A stretch of 64,000 bases of DNA from an uncultured Clostridia bacterium (GTDB taxonomy: Bacteria > Bacillota > Clostridia > Oscillospirales > Acutalibacteraceae). How positions within the stretch are numbered: the first letter of the stretch is position 1; each line of letters opens with the position of its first letter. The translations under genes were made by a program, and so were the position numbers. The stretch spans positions 34,038-98,037 of the forward strand of contig CAMHEZ010000003.1 of NCBI GenBank assembly GCA_946184295.1, read 5' to 3'. The notes under the pieces are model-generated. The model ran no database searches and was not told the DNA's origin. It saw only the letters and a list, made by a program, of their open reading frames with translations. Below are positions 1 to 9,935 of the stretch, in pieces.

Positions 1-1007
1 AGGGTCGCGCTGTATGCGACGGTTTTCACCGAGCTGTTGCGCCAGTTGATACCGTCGTCGCTGAGCTGCCACTGATAGCTCAGGCCGCTGCCGGTGGCGG
101 TGACGCTGAAATTGGCCTTGCTACCCGCCGCGCCGCTGTAATCCACCGGCTGACTGATAACGGCGAGCAGGCCGTTGACCGTCATCATAGCGGACTGCGA
201 GGTCACGCTGGCGCCGCTGCTGTCGGTGACAACGCAGCGCACGCGGCGACCATGGGAGGCGGCGGTCAGGGTGGCGGCATAGGAAGATGTCGTCACGGAG
301 CTGTCGCGCCATGTCGCGCCGTTGTCGTCGCTGAGCTGCCAGAGGTAAGAAAGGCCGCTGCCCACGGCCTTGACGGTGAAGCTGACCTCACTGCCCGACG
401 CGCCGCCGGCATCGACCGGCTGTCCGGTGATGGCGACAGACCCCTTGACGGTCATCGTGGCCGTGTCGGAAGTCAGGCTGCTGCCGTTTTCATCGGTCAC
501 GACACAGCGCACACTGCGGCCGTTGTTTTTCTCGCTGAGGGTGGTGTAATAATCGGCGGTCTTGACGGAGCTGTTGCGCCAGTTTGCGCCGTCGTCGCTG
601 AGCTGCCAGAGGTAGGAAAGACCGCTGCCAGTGGCTCTCACGCTGAATTTGACCTGACTGCCGACTGCGCCGCTGTAGTTCGCCGGCTGCTTGGTGATCT
701 CCAGCCGTGTCGTGGTCGTCTCCGATGTTGCCAGATAGGTCTTTTCATACACTTCGTCGGAAACCACATTCTTCACATCGTCCGCAGGTGACGGCTCGGC
801 GTCTGTTTCAGCCGCTGTCTCCGTCTCCGGTTCCACAGACACTTCAGACGCTGTTTCGTCAACTGCCGGGGACAGATCGCTGCCGCTGACCGTCTGCGTT
901 CCTTCCAGCGAAGCGGCACGGGTCAGGAGCGCGTGCGATGTGGAAATTCCCGTCCACAGCGCCGCCGTGAGAAACATCGCGGAAGCTGTCTTAGTTAATT
1001 TGTTCAT
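1..1007 (-). CDS. Secreted Ig-like repeat protein, partial (C-terminus beyond window start)
   Basis: Open minus-strand frame from ATG (CAT at 1005-1007) running off the window, so absent from the ORF track. Signal peptide MNKLTKTASAMFLTAALWTGIS is nearly identical to that of the 1273..7617 gene; WQLSDDGxNWRNSS repeats; RBS AAAGGAGATC. Confidence 0.88.
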   Translation of the reverse strand, partial: MNKLTKTASAMFLTAALWTGISTSHALLTRAASLEGTQTVSGSDLSPAVDETASEVSVEPETETAAETDAEPSPADDVKNVVSDEVYEKTYLATSETTTTRLEITKQPANYSGAVGSQVKFSVRATGSGLSYLWQLSDDGANWRNSSVKTADYYTTLSEKNNGRSVRCVVTDENGSSLTSDTATMTVKGSVAITGQPVDAGGASGSEVSFTVKAVGSGLSYLWQLSDDNGATWRDSSVTTSSYAATLTAASHGRRVRCVVTDSSGASVTSQSAMMTVNGLLAVISQPVDYSGAAGSKANFSVTATGSGLSYQWQLSDDGINWRNSSVKTVAYSAT

Positions 1008-1096
1008 CTTGATCTCCTTTCGACATACAACAGCCAATTATCTCTTATTATTTTGCAGGATTTGTCAAAGCAACCTGCAACGGATATCACAACTAC

Positions 1097-1125
1097 ATTA
1101 TAAAATAGTTTCAATGCGTTGTCAA
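1097..1125 (-). promoter_or_regulatory. Consensus sigmaA-type promoter for the partial Ig-repeat gene
   Basis: Minus strand TTGACA (1120-1125), 17-bp spacer, TATAAT (1097-1102), upstream of the start at 1007. Confidence 0.8.
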
Positions 1126-1272
1126 TGCAAGAAAAAACCGGAAAGCGTAAAATTTCCGCAAATGACAAAAACCCGGCCTTCGCTGCGGGACGGCTGCAAA
1201 AAAACCGTACCCGCGCAAAAACCGGATTTTTATTTTATGACGATGTTTGCTGCTTTAAAGCGGAATCAGGCA

Positions 1273-4200
1273 TCAGCTTTCCATAACGGTGATAACCGCT
1301 TCATCGGAAATGACTTCGTTACCCTCAAAATCAGTGATAACCCAGCGATACCGGTTGCCGTTTATACCGGAGCCAAGCGTCAGGGAAAGGGTATTGCCAT
1401 AGTTTTCCTCGTCGATCCAATAGTTCCAGTCGTCATTGGAAACCTGCCAACGATAAGTCAGACCGTATCCCGTCGCCTCAACACGCAGGGTCACTTCGTC
1501 GCCCGGTTCGCCCGCATAGCTCTGCGGCTGCGTCACGATGGTCAGCGGATTGGGTACCAGCGAAGCCGTCACTGTGTCGGAAATGATCTCGTTGCCCTGG
1601 AAGTCGGTCGCCACGCAGCGATACACGCCGTCATAGTTGCTTGCTGTCAGCGTGACGTGAAGTGCCTGACCGTCTTCCCACACGCCGTCATACCAGACGC
1701 CGATCCAGTCGTCCCAGCCCGGACGGTACTGCTCCCAGCGATAGCTCACGCCATAGCCGGTTGCCTCCGCGTAAAGGGTCACCTGATCGCCCAGCTCGCC
1801 CTGATAGCTCGACGGCTGTGTCACAAAGGTCACAGGGTTGGGCACCAGCGTGGTCGAAATCTCGTCGGAGTAAACTTCGTTGCCCTCGAAGTCGGTCGCC
1901 ACGCATCTGTACACGCCGTCATAATTGTCCAGCGTCAGGTTCACATAAAGAGTGGAGCCGTCATACCAGACGTCGCTGTAATAGATTTCGCCCCATCTGT
2001 CCCAGCCGGCGCTGTACTGCTCCCAGCGGTAGCTCACGTCATAGCCGGTTGCCGAGGCTGAGAAAATCACTTCGTTGCCCGGTTCGCCCTCATAGCTCCG
2101 CGGCTGCGCCACAAAGGTCGGCGGGTTGGATACCAGCGTCATCGTCACCTCGTCGGAAACAACCTCGTTGCCCTCGAAATCGGTGACAACACAGCGATAA
2201 CGGGTGCCGTGGTTCCATGTTTCCAAGGGGGAAACCGTGAGATGATCGCCCTCTCCCACATAGTCCCAGCTGCCCCAATACGAATCGTACTGTTCCCAGC
2301 GGTAGCTGACGTCATAGCCGCTCGCCTCTGCCGTGAAGATCACTTCGTCGCCCAATTCGCCCTCATAGCTCTGCGGCTGCGTCACGAATGTCAGCGGGTT
2401 GGGAATCAGACTGAACGTCACCGCGTTTGTGTTGACTCTGTTGCCTTCATAATCGGTGATCGTACAGCGGTATCTGCGCCCGTAATTGTCCGTGCCGAGT
2501 GTCACCGTCAGCGACGTGCCGGTTTCGTAATCGTACTGTTCGTTCAGATAATCGTTCCAGCCGTTGCCGTCGTTGTACTGCCAGCGATAGGACAGCCCGT
2601 AGCCTTCGGCCTCCACAGTAAAGGTCGCCGTATCGCCGGGTACGCCGCTGCGGCTCTCCGGCTGCCGGGTCACGGTCAGGGGATTTTCCGCGAGTGCCAC
2701 CGTTACCGTATCGGTCTTGATTTCATTGCCCTGAAAATCACGCACAAAGCAGCGGAACTGCCGGTTGTTGATATCCGTGGACATCACAAAGTCGAGCGTC
2801 GCGTTGGTTTCGTACTCCTCGCGCTCCTCATTCCACAGGTCATACCAGTAGGAATAATTGTCGCGGTACTGCCAGCGATAAGTCAGCCCGTAGCCTTCGG
2901 CCTCTACGACCAGCGAAATATCATCGCCGGGAACCCCCGTAAAGTCTTCCGGCTGACTGACAAGCGTCAACGGATTGGGTACGAGAGACACCGTGGCAAC
3001 GTCGGTATAGACATTGACATCATCAATACCTCTGACCAGGCAGCGATACTGCCAGAGGTGCCGGTCGGTGGTCAGATGCAGTGTGAGGGACGAACCGGTT
3101 TCATACTGCTCGGTTTCGTCATTCCAGACGTTCTGCCAGCCGTCATTGTCACTTGCCCGGCACTCCCATTCATAAGAGAGATTGTAACCTTCCGCGCCGA
3201 CGCTGAGCACCACCGTGTCGCCGAGATTGCCCTCGTAACTCTGCGGCTGAGCGGTGATCGTGACCGGTTCCATCTCGTAGCGCATGGTTACCACATCGGA
3301 AATCAGCTCATTGCCCAGCGCATCCCGGACAACGCAGCGCACCTGACGATGATGCGTCCACTGATGCAGAGGCACTTCATACCGTTTCTGATTGTCGAAC
3401 TCCCACACTCTCTGCCAATAATCGCCGTCATCTTCATGATACTGCCATTCGTAGGTGACGTCATAGCCCGTGGCTTCCACAAAGAAAGTCGCATTATCGC
3501 CCGGGTCGCCCACATAGCTCTGGGGCTGGCGGGTAATGGTCAGCGGGATGGGAATCAGCGACACGGTCGCTTCGTCGGAGACAACTTCATTGTTCCTGAA
3601 ATCCTTGACAATGCAGCGATAGCGCCAGTTGTGATTGTCCAGACTCAGCGTGACTGTCGCGGTTGCGCTTTCCGCGTAACACTGTTCGTCTTCATACCAG
3701 AGCCAGTTCCAATTCTCGCCGTCCTCGCTGTACTGCCAGTCGTATCTCACATTGTAGCCGGTAGCCGCCACGGTCAGTGTGACGACGTCGCCGGGTTCGC
3801 CCACATAGCTCACCGGCTGACGGGTAATGGTCAAGGGATTCGGAACCAGACGCAGCACCGCCACATCGGAAACCACTTCATTGCCCCAATAATCGGTGAC
3901 AACGCAGCGATAGAGATAATTGTTGCCATAAGCGCCCTGCGCCACGGGAAGTTCGGGGGTGGAATACCACACGTCAAGCCACGACTGACCGCCGTCAGTG
4001 CTTTCCTGCCACTGGTAATTCAGTTCCAAACCGGTGGCCTCTACGCGGAACACCACTTCTTCATAGGGTTCAAATTCCGCGTCCTCCGGCTGTACGGTAA
4101 TGGTCAGCGGGATAGGTACCAGCGTCATGGTCACTTCATCGGAAATGACCTGATTGCCCTCGAAGTCGGTGACAACGCAGCGGTAACGTCTGCCGTTGCT

Positions 4201-7200
4201 GTAGGTTTCCAGCGTATCGGCAGAAAGATGCGCCCCTGCGCCCACTGTGTACCATTCCTCATCAGATGCGTCATACCGCTCCCAGCGATAATCCACACCA
4301 TTGCCCGTTGCCTCCACATAGAAGTCTACCGCGTCGCCGAGGTCACCCACATAATTCTGCGGCTGCGTCACGATGGTCAGCGGGTTGGAAGTCACCGAAA
4401 CGGACACTTCATCAGAAATGACCCGATTGCCATTGAAGTCAGCGACAACGCAGCGGTAACGTCTGCCAACGGACCAGCTATTGATTTCCACGGAGAAATC
4501 AGAAGTGTTATCGACTTCAATCCATGCTTCCTCTTCATTGTCATAGTACTGCCAGCGATAGCCCAACCCGTAGCCGGTAGCTTCCAGGGAGAACACCGCC
4601 GTATCGTAAAAATCGCCGCAATAATCCACCGGCTGCGTCACAATAACCGGATTGGAACGAACCTGTACAAATGCGGTATTGGAAATCACCTGCGTTCCGT
4701 AGCAATCGGTTACGACGCAGCGATAATAAAGCGGTTCGTAGTTATACATCACGGTCACGGTCATGTCCTGACTTTCGCCCATGTAAGCGTACTGCCAGTT
4801 CAGATCGTCGCCGCGACGGTACTGCCAGCGATAGGTAAGTCCTTCGCCGACCGCCGCCACGTGCAGCACGGCACTCGCGTTCGGCGCACCATAGAAATGC
4901 ATCGGCTGAACGGTGATGGCGGGAACGGTTTTTGCCTCAAGCTCATACGGAGCGCTTGCCACGAAACTGCCGTTGGCATCGGTTATCAGGCAGCGATAAA
5001 ATCTGCCATCATCCTCTGCGGTCAGCGTTCTGGTATAACGGCTCTCAACGGCGTCGGTATCTGTCCAGTTTTCGCCTCCGTCGTCACTGTATTGCCACAC
5101 ATAACGAAGTTCTTCGCCCTCTGCGCCGATGGCAAAATCCACTTCTTCACCGATGTAAAAATTGTCGTAGGCAAAATTCGTCCATAGAATCTCGATACCG
5201 CGCACAACTGTCACCGTTGCAAAGTCCGAAACTTCCTCATTGCCCGCACTGTCCGACACCACACAGCGATACAGCCTGCCGTTATCCGCTTCCTCCGCGG
5301 TCTTGACAAACACCTCGTCGGTCACATCGGTATCCAGCCATATATCGCCGCCATCGTCGCTGTACTGCCAGCGGTAAGCCATGCCGATACCCTCGGCATA
5401 GACCCATAGCGTGAACTCGTCACCCTCATGAATTGTCACATCTTCGGGCTGCTCCATAATGGACAGCACATACCGCAGGCGCATGCACGCGGGTTCGGAA
5501 ACCACCGTATTGCCGTAAACGTCCGTAATCACGCAGCGCACCAGACGGCCGTCGGTATCCTCGTCCACATACACACTCAGATCGGGGCCGTCCACGCCGT
5601 ATGACAGCCAGTTTTCGCCGTCATCGCTGTATTCCCAGACGCAGTTCAGCTCATCGCCCTCCGCATTGACCCAGAACATCAGCTCGTCGTTGAAACCGCC
5701 TTCGGCATCGACCGGCTGTTCGGTAATGCGCAGTTCGGTCATAGCGACCATTCTCGCAGGATCGGAGATAATCGTGTTGCCGTCGCCGTCAGTAATCACG
5801 CAGCGCACCATGCGGCCGTTGTTGACGGTGTTGAGCTTGGTGGCATAGGTCGCGGTCTTGGTAGAGCTGTTGCGCCAGTTCCGCCCTTCATCGTCGCTGA
5901 GCTGCCACTGATAGGTCAGGCCGTAGCCCTGCGCCTCCACGGTAAAGCTGACCTGATCGCCCAGCTTGCCGGAAGCGTCGGCAGGCTGCCGGGTAATTTC
6001 CAGAATGGGGGTAATCCGCATCTTGGCGGGGGTGGAAATCACAGTGCTGCCGCTGCTGTCGGTGACCACGCAGCGCACCATACGGTTCGTGTTGACAAGA
6101 CTGAGCCGCGTGGTATAGACGGCGGTCTTGGTGGAGCTGTTGCGCCAGTTCCGACCTTCATCGTCACTGAGCTGCCACTGATAGCTCAATCCCACGCCTT
6201 CGGCCTCGACGCTGAAGGTCATGGCGTCTCCCACGGAACCGGTGTAATCTACCGGTTGAGAGACAATTTTGAGTTCGGCTCTCAACATCATACGGGCAGC
6301 CTCGGACGTAACCGTGCTGCCGTTCTCGTCGGTAACAACACACCGCACCATGCGGTTGTTGTTTTTCTCGCTGAGCTTGGTAGTATAGACGGCGGTCTTG
6401 GTGGAGCTGTTGCGCCAGTTCTTGCCGTTGTCGTCACTGAGCTGCCACTGATAGGTCAGACCCAGTCCCTCCGCGCCGACGGTAAAGCTCATCTGGTCGC
6501 CCACCGCGCCGGTGTAATCACTCGGCTGCTGCGTGATGGCAAGCACCGCCGCCACTTTCATGCGAGCAGCCTCGGACGTGACCGTGCTGCCGTTCTCGTC
6601 GGTAACAACACACCGCACCATGCGGTTGTTGTTCTTTTCGCTGAGCGTGGTGGTATAGGTGGCAGTCTTGGTGGAGCTGTTGCGCCAGTTCTTGCCGTCG
6701 TCGTCGCTGAGCTGCCACTGATAGCTCAGACCGCTGCCCTCCGCTGCGACTTTGAAGGACATCTGGTCACCCACCGTGCCGGTATAATCCACCGGCTGCT
6801 GCGTAATGGACAGCGCCACGGCAATCTTCATTCTCGCGGCTTTGGAAATCAGCGTATTGCCGCTGTCATCGGTGATGACGCAGCGCACCATACGTTTATT
6901 GTTGGTCGTGCTGAGCTTGGTAGTATACACCGCGACTTTCGTGGAGCTGTTGCGCCAATTCTGGCCGTCGTCATCGCTGAGCTGCCACTGGTAGGTCAGA
7001 CCGCTGCCCTCCGCTGCCACTTTAAAGGACATCTGATCGCCCACCGCGCCGGTGTAATCACTCGGCTGGGAGGTGATGGCAAACACACCGGCAATCTTCA
7101 TGGAAGCCGCGTCAGACGTCACGCTCGCACCGCTTGCATCGGTAACCACACAGCGCACGCGCCGTCCGTTATTGGAAGCGGTAAGGGTGGTGTAATAGGT

Positions 7201-7617
7201 CGCGTCCTTGACGGAGCTGTTGCGCCAGTTCTTGCCGTCGTCGCTGAGCTGCCACTGATAGCTCAGGCCGTCGCCGTCTGCCTTGACGGAAAACTTCACC
7301 TGATCTCCCGCGGAGCCCTTGTAATCCTTGGGCTGCGCCGTGAGCCGGAGTTCCACAGTGGCAGCCTTGTGGGTCTTCACCGTGGCCGTGTCTGTCTGCT
7401 TGGTCTGCTGCGCACCGGCGCCGGCCAATTCTTCCTGATAGGTCTCGTCGGAAATGACATTTCTGACACTTTCCAGCGAAGACGTATCGCTCTGACTGAC
7501 CGTCTGCGGATTTTGACCGGCGGCGGCATGGGTCATCATCGCGTGGGAATAGGAAATGCCCGACCACAGCGCGGCTGTCAGAACCACAGCAGAGGCAGTT
7601 TTGGTAAACTTGTTCAT
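1273..7617 (-). CDS. Giant secreted Ig-like repeat protein, 2114 aa
   Basis: Signal peptide MNKFTKTASAVVLTAALWSGIS; about 20 Ig-like units (ITxQPxDYxGxxGDxxxFxVxAxGxxLxYxWQxSDDxxxxW...RxxRCVVTDxxGN). No LPxTG, dockerin or SLH motif at the C-terminus (...VISDEAVITVMES). Confidence 0.93.
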   Translation of the reverse strand: MNKFTKTASAVVLTAALWSGISYSHAMMTHAAAGQNPQTVSQSDTSSLESVRNVISDETYQEELAGAGAQQTKQTDTATVKTHKAATVELRLTAQPKDYKGSAGDQVKFSVKADGDGLSYQWQLSDDGKNWRNSSVKDATYYTTLTASNNGRRVRCVVTDASGASVTSDAASMKIAGVFAITSQPSDYTGAVGDQMSFKVAAEGSGLTYQWQLSDDDGQNWRNSSTKVAVYTTKLSTTNNKRMVRCVITDDSGNTLISKAARMKIAVALSITQQPVDYTGTVGDQMSFKVAAEGSGLSYQWQLSDDDGKNWRNSSTKTATYTTTLSEKNNNRMVRCVVTDENGSTVTSEAARMKVAAVLAITQQPSDYTGAVGDQMSFTVGAEGLGLTYQWQLSDDNGKNWRNSSTKTAVYTTKLSEKNNNRMVRCVVTDENGSTVTSEAARMMLRAELKIVSQPVDYTGSVGDAMTFSVEAEGVGLSYQWQLSDDEGRNWRNSSTKTAVYTTRLSLVNTNRMVRCVVTDSSGSTVISTPAKMRITPILEITRQPADASGKLGDQVSFTVEAQGYGLTYQWQLSDDEGRNWRNSSTKTATYATKLNTVNNGRMVRCVITDGDGNTIISDPARMVAMTELRITEQPVDAEGGFNDELMFWVNAEGDELNCVWEYSDDGENWLSYGVDGPDLSVYVDEDTDGRLVRCVITDVYGNTVVSEPACMRLRYVLSIMEQPEDVTIHEGDEFTLWVYAEGIGMAYRWQYSDDGGDIWLDTDVTDEVFVKTAEEADNGRLYRCVVSDSAGNEEVSDFATVTVVRGIEILWTNFAYDNFYIGEEVDFAIGAEGEELRYVWQYSDDGGENWTDTDAVESRYTRTLTAEDDGRFYRCLITDANGSFVASAPYELEAKTVPAITVQPMHFYGAPNASAVLHVAAVGEGLTYRWQYRRGDDLNWQYAYMGESQDMTVTVMYNYEPLYYRCVVTDCYGTQVISNTAFVQVRSNPVIVTQPVDYCGDFYDTAVFSLEATGYGLGYRWQYYDNEEEAWIEVDNTSDFSVEINSWSVGRRYRCVVADFNGNRVISDEVSVSVTSNPLTIVTQPQNYVGDLGDAVDFYVEATGNGVDYRWERYDASDEEWYTVGAGAHLSADTLETYSNGRRYRCVVTDFEGNQVISDEVTMTLVPIPLTITVQPEDAEFEPYEEVVFRVEATGLELNYQWQESTDGGQSWLDVWYSTPELPVAQGAYGNNYLYRCVVTDYWGNEVVSDVAVLRLVPNPLTITRQPVSYVGEPGDVVTLTVAATGYNVRYDWQYSEDGENWNWLWYEDEQCYAESATATVTLSLDNHNWRYRCIVKDFRNNEVVSDEATVSLIPIPLTITRQPQSYVGDPGDNATFFVEATGYDVTYEWQYHEDDGDYWQRVWEFDNQKRYEVPLHQWTHHRQVRCVVRDALGNELISDVVTMRYEMEPVTITAQPQSYEGNLGDTVVLSVGAEGYNLSYEWECRASDNDGWQNVWNDETEQYETGSSLTLHLTTDRHLWQYRCLVRGIDDVNVYTDVATVSLVPNPLTLVSQPEDFTGVPGDDISLVVEAEGYGLTYRWQYRDNYSYWYDLWNEEREEYETNATLDFVMSTDINNRQFRCFVRDFQGNEIKTDTVTVALAENPLTVTRQPESRSGVPGDTATFTVEAEGYGLSYRWQYNDGNGWNDYLNEQYDYETGTSLTVTLGTDNYGRRYRCTITDYEGNRVNTNAVTFSLIPNPLTFVTQPQSYEGELGDEVIFTAEASGYDVSYRWEQYDSYWGSWDYVGEGDHLTVSPLETWNHGTRYRCVVTDFEGNEVVSDEVTMTLVSNPPTFVAQPRSYEGEPGNEVIFSASATGYDVSYRWEQYSAGWDRWGEIYYSDVWYDGSTLYVNLTLDNYDGVYRCVATDFEGNEVYSDEISTTLVPNPVTFVTQPSSYQGELGDQVTLYAEATGYGVSYRWEQYRPGWDDWIGVWYDGVWEDGQALHVTLTASNYDGVYRCVATDFQGNEIISDTVTASLVPNPLTIVTQPQSYAGEPGDEVTLRVEATGYGLTYRWQVSNDDWNYWIDEENYGNTLSLTLGSGINGNRYRWVITDFEGNEVISDEAVITVMES
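5610..7240 (-). repeat. Near-identical 270-bp (90-aa) tandem coding repeats
   Basis: The plus-strand string ctgttgcgcca(g/a)tt ends at 5880, 6150, 6420, 6690, 6960 and 7230, an exact 270-bp period. Confidence 0.9.
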
Positions 7618-7702
7618 TTGAATATCCCTTCGACGAATTTATTTAATAAATCAGAAAATCTGTAAAAATACCGTCAGATTTTCATAAAATTTACTATTCT
7701 GT

Positions 7703-7731
7703 ATTATAGAATGTTTGAATTTGATTGTCAA
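7703..7731 (-). promoter_or_regulatory. Consensus sigmaA-type promoter for the giant Ig-repeat gene
   Basis: Minus strand TTGACA (7726-7731), 17-bp spacer, TATAAT (7703-7708). Confidence 0.85.
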
Positions 7732-7768
7732 TACATTTGTTTCAAACAAAATGCGTGAATGAACAAAA

Positions 7769-7828
7769 AACCGATTCTGGTTTCATGCCGCTCAAATGGC
7801 TTGATTTGACATAAAATCAGAATCGGTT
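7769..7828 (-). terminator. Rho-independent terminator ending the glycan/organic-acid operon
   Basis: Inverted repeat AACCGATTCTG (7769-7779) / CAGAATCGGTT (7818-7828), followed on the minus strand by a T-tract, after the stop of the DegT gene. Confidence 0.75.
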
Positions 7829-7847
7829 GTGAGATAATACAAACAAA

Positions 7848-8954
7848 CTATGCCTGACAGCTCAGAATGATGTCACAGATGCGGTCCACTTCTTCCAAAG
7901 TGAGATCGGCGTACATGGGCAGCGTCAGCACGCGCTTGCTGATATGCAGCGCGACAGGCGTTTGGCTCACGTCGTACTTGCCGCCAAAGGCTGAGAATGT
8001 GTTGGTGAGCGGATAGAAATACTTGCGGGCGCCGATGCCGTTCTGCCCGAGCTTGTCAAAGACCTCGCTGCGGCTCGCGCCGAAAGTCTCCGGCTCAAAC
8101 ACGACCGGGAAGTAGGCGTAATTGGGGGTGACGTCCTTCTGCACAGTGTTCAGACGAATGCCCTCCACACCGTCCAGCCGCTCACGGTAACGGTTGGCGA
8201 CGGCCTCGCGCTTTTTGATTTCCTCACCGAGATGGCGCAGATTGCACAAGCCCATCGCCGCGCAAAACTCGTTCATCTTGGCGTTCGCGCCGACTGCGGA
8301 GACCTCTTCGGGACCGTGAATGCCGAAGTTTTTGAGTTCGTAAAGCGTCGCGCCCAGCGCGGCATTGTGATAGCAGACCGCGCCGCCCTCCACGCTGTTG
8401 AAGACCTTGGTCGCGTGGAAGCTGAAGCACGAAGCGTCACCATAGGAACCGATTCCCCGTCCCTTGTAGGTCTCGCCGAAGGTATGCGCCGCGTCATAGA
8501 TGACCTTCAGCTCATACTTGCGGGCAATGCGCTCGATTTCCTCGATATTGCAGACATTGCCGTAGACATGCACCGGCATGATGGCGCAGGTTTTGTCGGT
8601 AATCAGCTTTTCGATTTTCTCCGGGTCGATGGTATAGGTCTCGGGGTCAATGTCGCAGAAGACCGGTTCCAGCCCGTTACGCACGATCGCGTGTGTGGTG
8701 GAGGCGAACGTGAAGGGCGTGGTGATAACCTCGCCTTGCAGATTCATCGCCTGCAAGGTCAGCTCCAGCGCCATATGTCCGTTGGTGAGCAGTTCCACAT
8801 AGTCCACATCGAGATAGTCCTTTAAAGCCGCCTGAAATGCCTTGTGTTTCACGCCCATATTGGTGAGCCAGTGAGAATCCCACAGCTCTCTGATTTCGTC
8901 CACATATTCCTCCAAGGGCGGCATAGAGGAACGGGTCACTAGAATTTTGCCCAC
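7848..8954 (-). CDS. DegT/DnrJ/EryC1/StrS-family sugar aminotransferase
   Basis: KILVTRSSMPPLEEYVDEI...LTNGHMALELTLQAMNL...SFHATKVFNSVEGGA (PLP-lysine motif). Start taken at the GTG with an upstream GGGAAGG; the ORF track start is 8963. Confidence 0.9.
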   Translation of the reverse strand: MGKILVTRSSMPPLEEYVDEIRELWDSHWLTNMGVKHKAFQAALKDYLDVDYVELLTNGHMALELTLQAMNLQGEVITTPFTFASTTHAIVRNGLEPVFCDIDPETYTIDPEKIEKLITDKTCAIMPVHVYGNVCNIEEIERIARKYELKVIYDAAHTFGETYKGRGIGSYGDASCFSFHATKVFNSVEGGAVCYHNAALGATLYELKNFGIHGPEEVSAVGANAKMNEFCAAMGLCNLRHLGEEIKKREAVANRYRERLDGVEGIRLNTVQKDVTPNYAYFPVVFEPETFGASRSEVFDKLGQNGIGARKYFYPLTNTFSAFGGKYDVSQTPVALHISKRVLTLPMYADLTLEEVDRICDIILSCQA

Positions 8955-9002
8955 AATATTCACCTTCCCATAACAGTGAGAGCAAACTTAAAGAAATATA
9001 TT

Positions 9003-9080
9003 TTCAAGCGCGAAGCGCTTCCTTCACGCTGCCGCTTGTCGGCAGCTAATTCACTATTCACTATTCATTATTCTTTATTC
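9003..9080. repeat. Small dispersed repeat (ttcaagcgcgaagcgcttccttcac + TTCACTATTCACTATTCATTATTC tail)
   Basis: Same 25-nt head as at 24111 (ttcaagcgcaccgcgcttccttcac) and a similar T/C/A-rich tandem tail. Confidence 0.6.
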
Positions 9081-9935
9081 ATTTAGCGTAGCGCTCCAGA
9101 TGCGCGGCTCAAAGCAGCAGCAGGGACGCAGACAGACGATTCTCACGCCGCTGGCTCTTTGGGGGCCGACCTTCATAAACGTGGCCAGCACCGAGGTATC
9201 GCCGTGCAGCCCCAGCGGGCCAATATTGGATACATTGACGCGGCGGGTAATTTCCGCCTCCATCTCACTCTGCCTGTCATAGGTGCCGTCCGCGAGGGCT
9301 TGCAGCATGAGCGAAGAGGCCTCGAAGTGGGAACGTCCCACGCCGACCGCCAGCGTACAGGGACTGCACCCGAGCAGTCCCACCGCTTCCTTGGCCCAGT
9401 CCACGATTTCGTCCAGCACGACCTGTGTGTTGTGCTTGTGAAACACACGGTAGGTCTTGGCGCGAATAGCGGGGCCGCCGCCGAACATCATGATGTGCAG
9501 TCGAATGACATCTTCATCGGTCTGGCGAATGAGAATCGGCGAAGGCTCCACGCCCGCCGAATCGGGGTTCAGTCCGCCGGACTGGTCAATGCGGTGACTG
9601 TCGTCCCCCATAATGCCCATCGGACGCCCCGGCAGGGCGCGAAGCCCTTGGGCCACGCCTTCTTTGATGGCCGCCAGCATGCGTCCGGTGACTGCCTGAT
9701 TGGGTCCCACTTCCAGCAGCAGGTGAGGAATGCCGGAGTCGTCGCAGAGCGGACTGCGCTGCTCCTGGGCCGCTTCCGCGTTTTGCAGAATGGTTTCCAG
9801 CACCCACTTGGCTTTGGGGTTGGATTCGGTCGCGATGGCGCGGCAATAGGCATTTTTCTTGTCGTCCTTGAAGGTGGAACCGGCCGCGACAAGGGTATTC
9901 TTGACAGCCTCTATGATCTGTGCGTCATTCATCAT
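9075..9935 (-). CDS. Class I fumarase/tartrate dehydratase-type hydratase, alpha subunit
   Basis: LCDDSGIPHLLLEVG, MFGGGPAIRAKTYRVF, GCSPCTLAVGVGRSHFEAS; paired with the beta subunit immediately upstream. Confidence 0.85.
   Translation of the reverse strand: MMNDAQIIEAVKNTLVAAGSTFKDDKKNAYCRAIATESNPKAKWVLETILQNAEAAQEQRSPLCDDSGIPHLLLEVGPNQAVTGRMLAAIKEGVAQGLRALPGRPMGIMGDDSHRIDQSGGLNPDSAGVEPSPILIRQTDEDVIRLHIMMFGGGPAIRAKTYRVFHKHNTQVVLDEIVDWAKEAVGLLGCSPCTLAVGVGRSHFEASSLMLQALADGTYDRQSEMEAEITRRVNVSNIGPLGLHGDTSVLATFMKVGPQRASGVRIVCLRPCCCFEPRIWSATLNE

Noticed and set aside
1008-1272. Possible terminator between the Ig-repeat paralogs
   Set aside because: Only short imperfect stems near 1165-1230; not convincing by eye.
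2209-5187. 992-aa plus-strand ORF (and 940..2061, 6256..7665) inside the Ig-repeat gene
   Set aside because: Antisense shadow of a repetitive coding sequence: repetitive V/A/H/R-rich translation, no RBS or domain pattern, fully overlaps the well-supported minus-strand gene.
5610-7240. Regular 270-bp periodicity considered as a CRISPR-like or satellite array
   Set aside because: Units are in-frame coding repeats with no unique spacers; they encode Ig-like modules.
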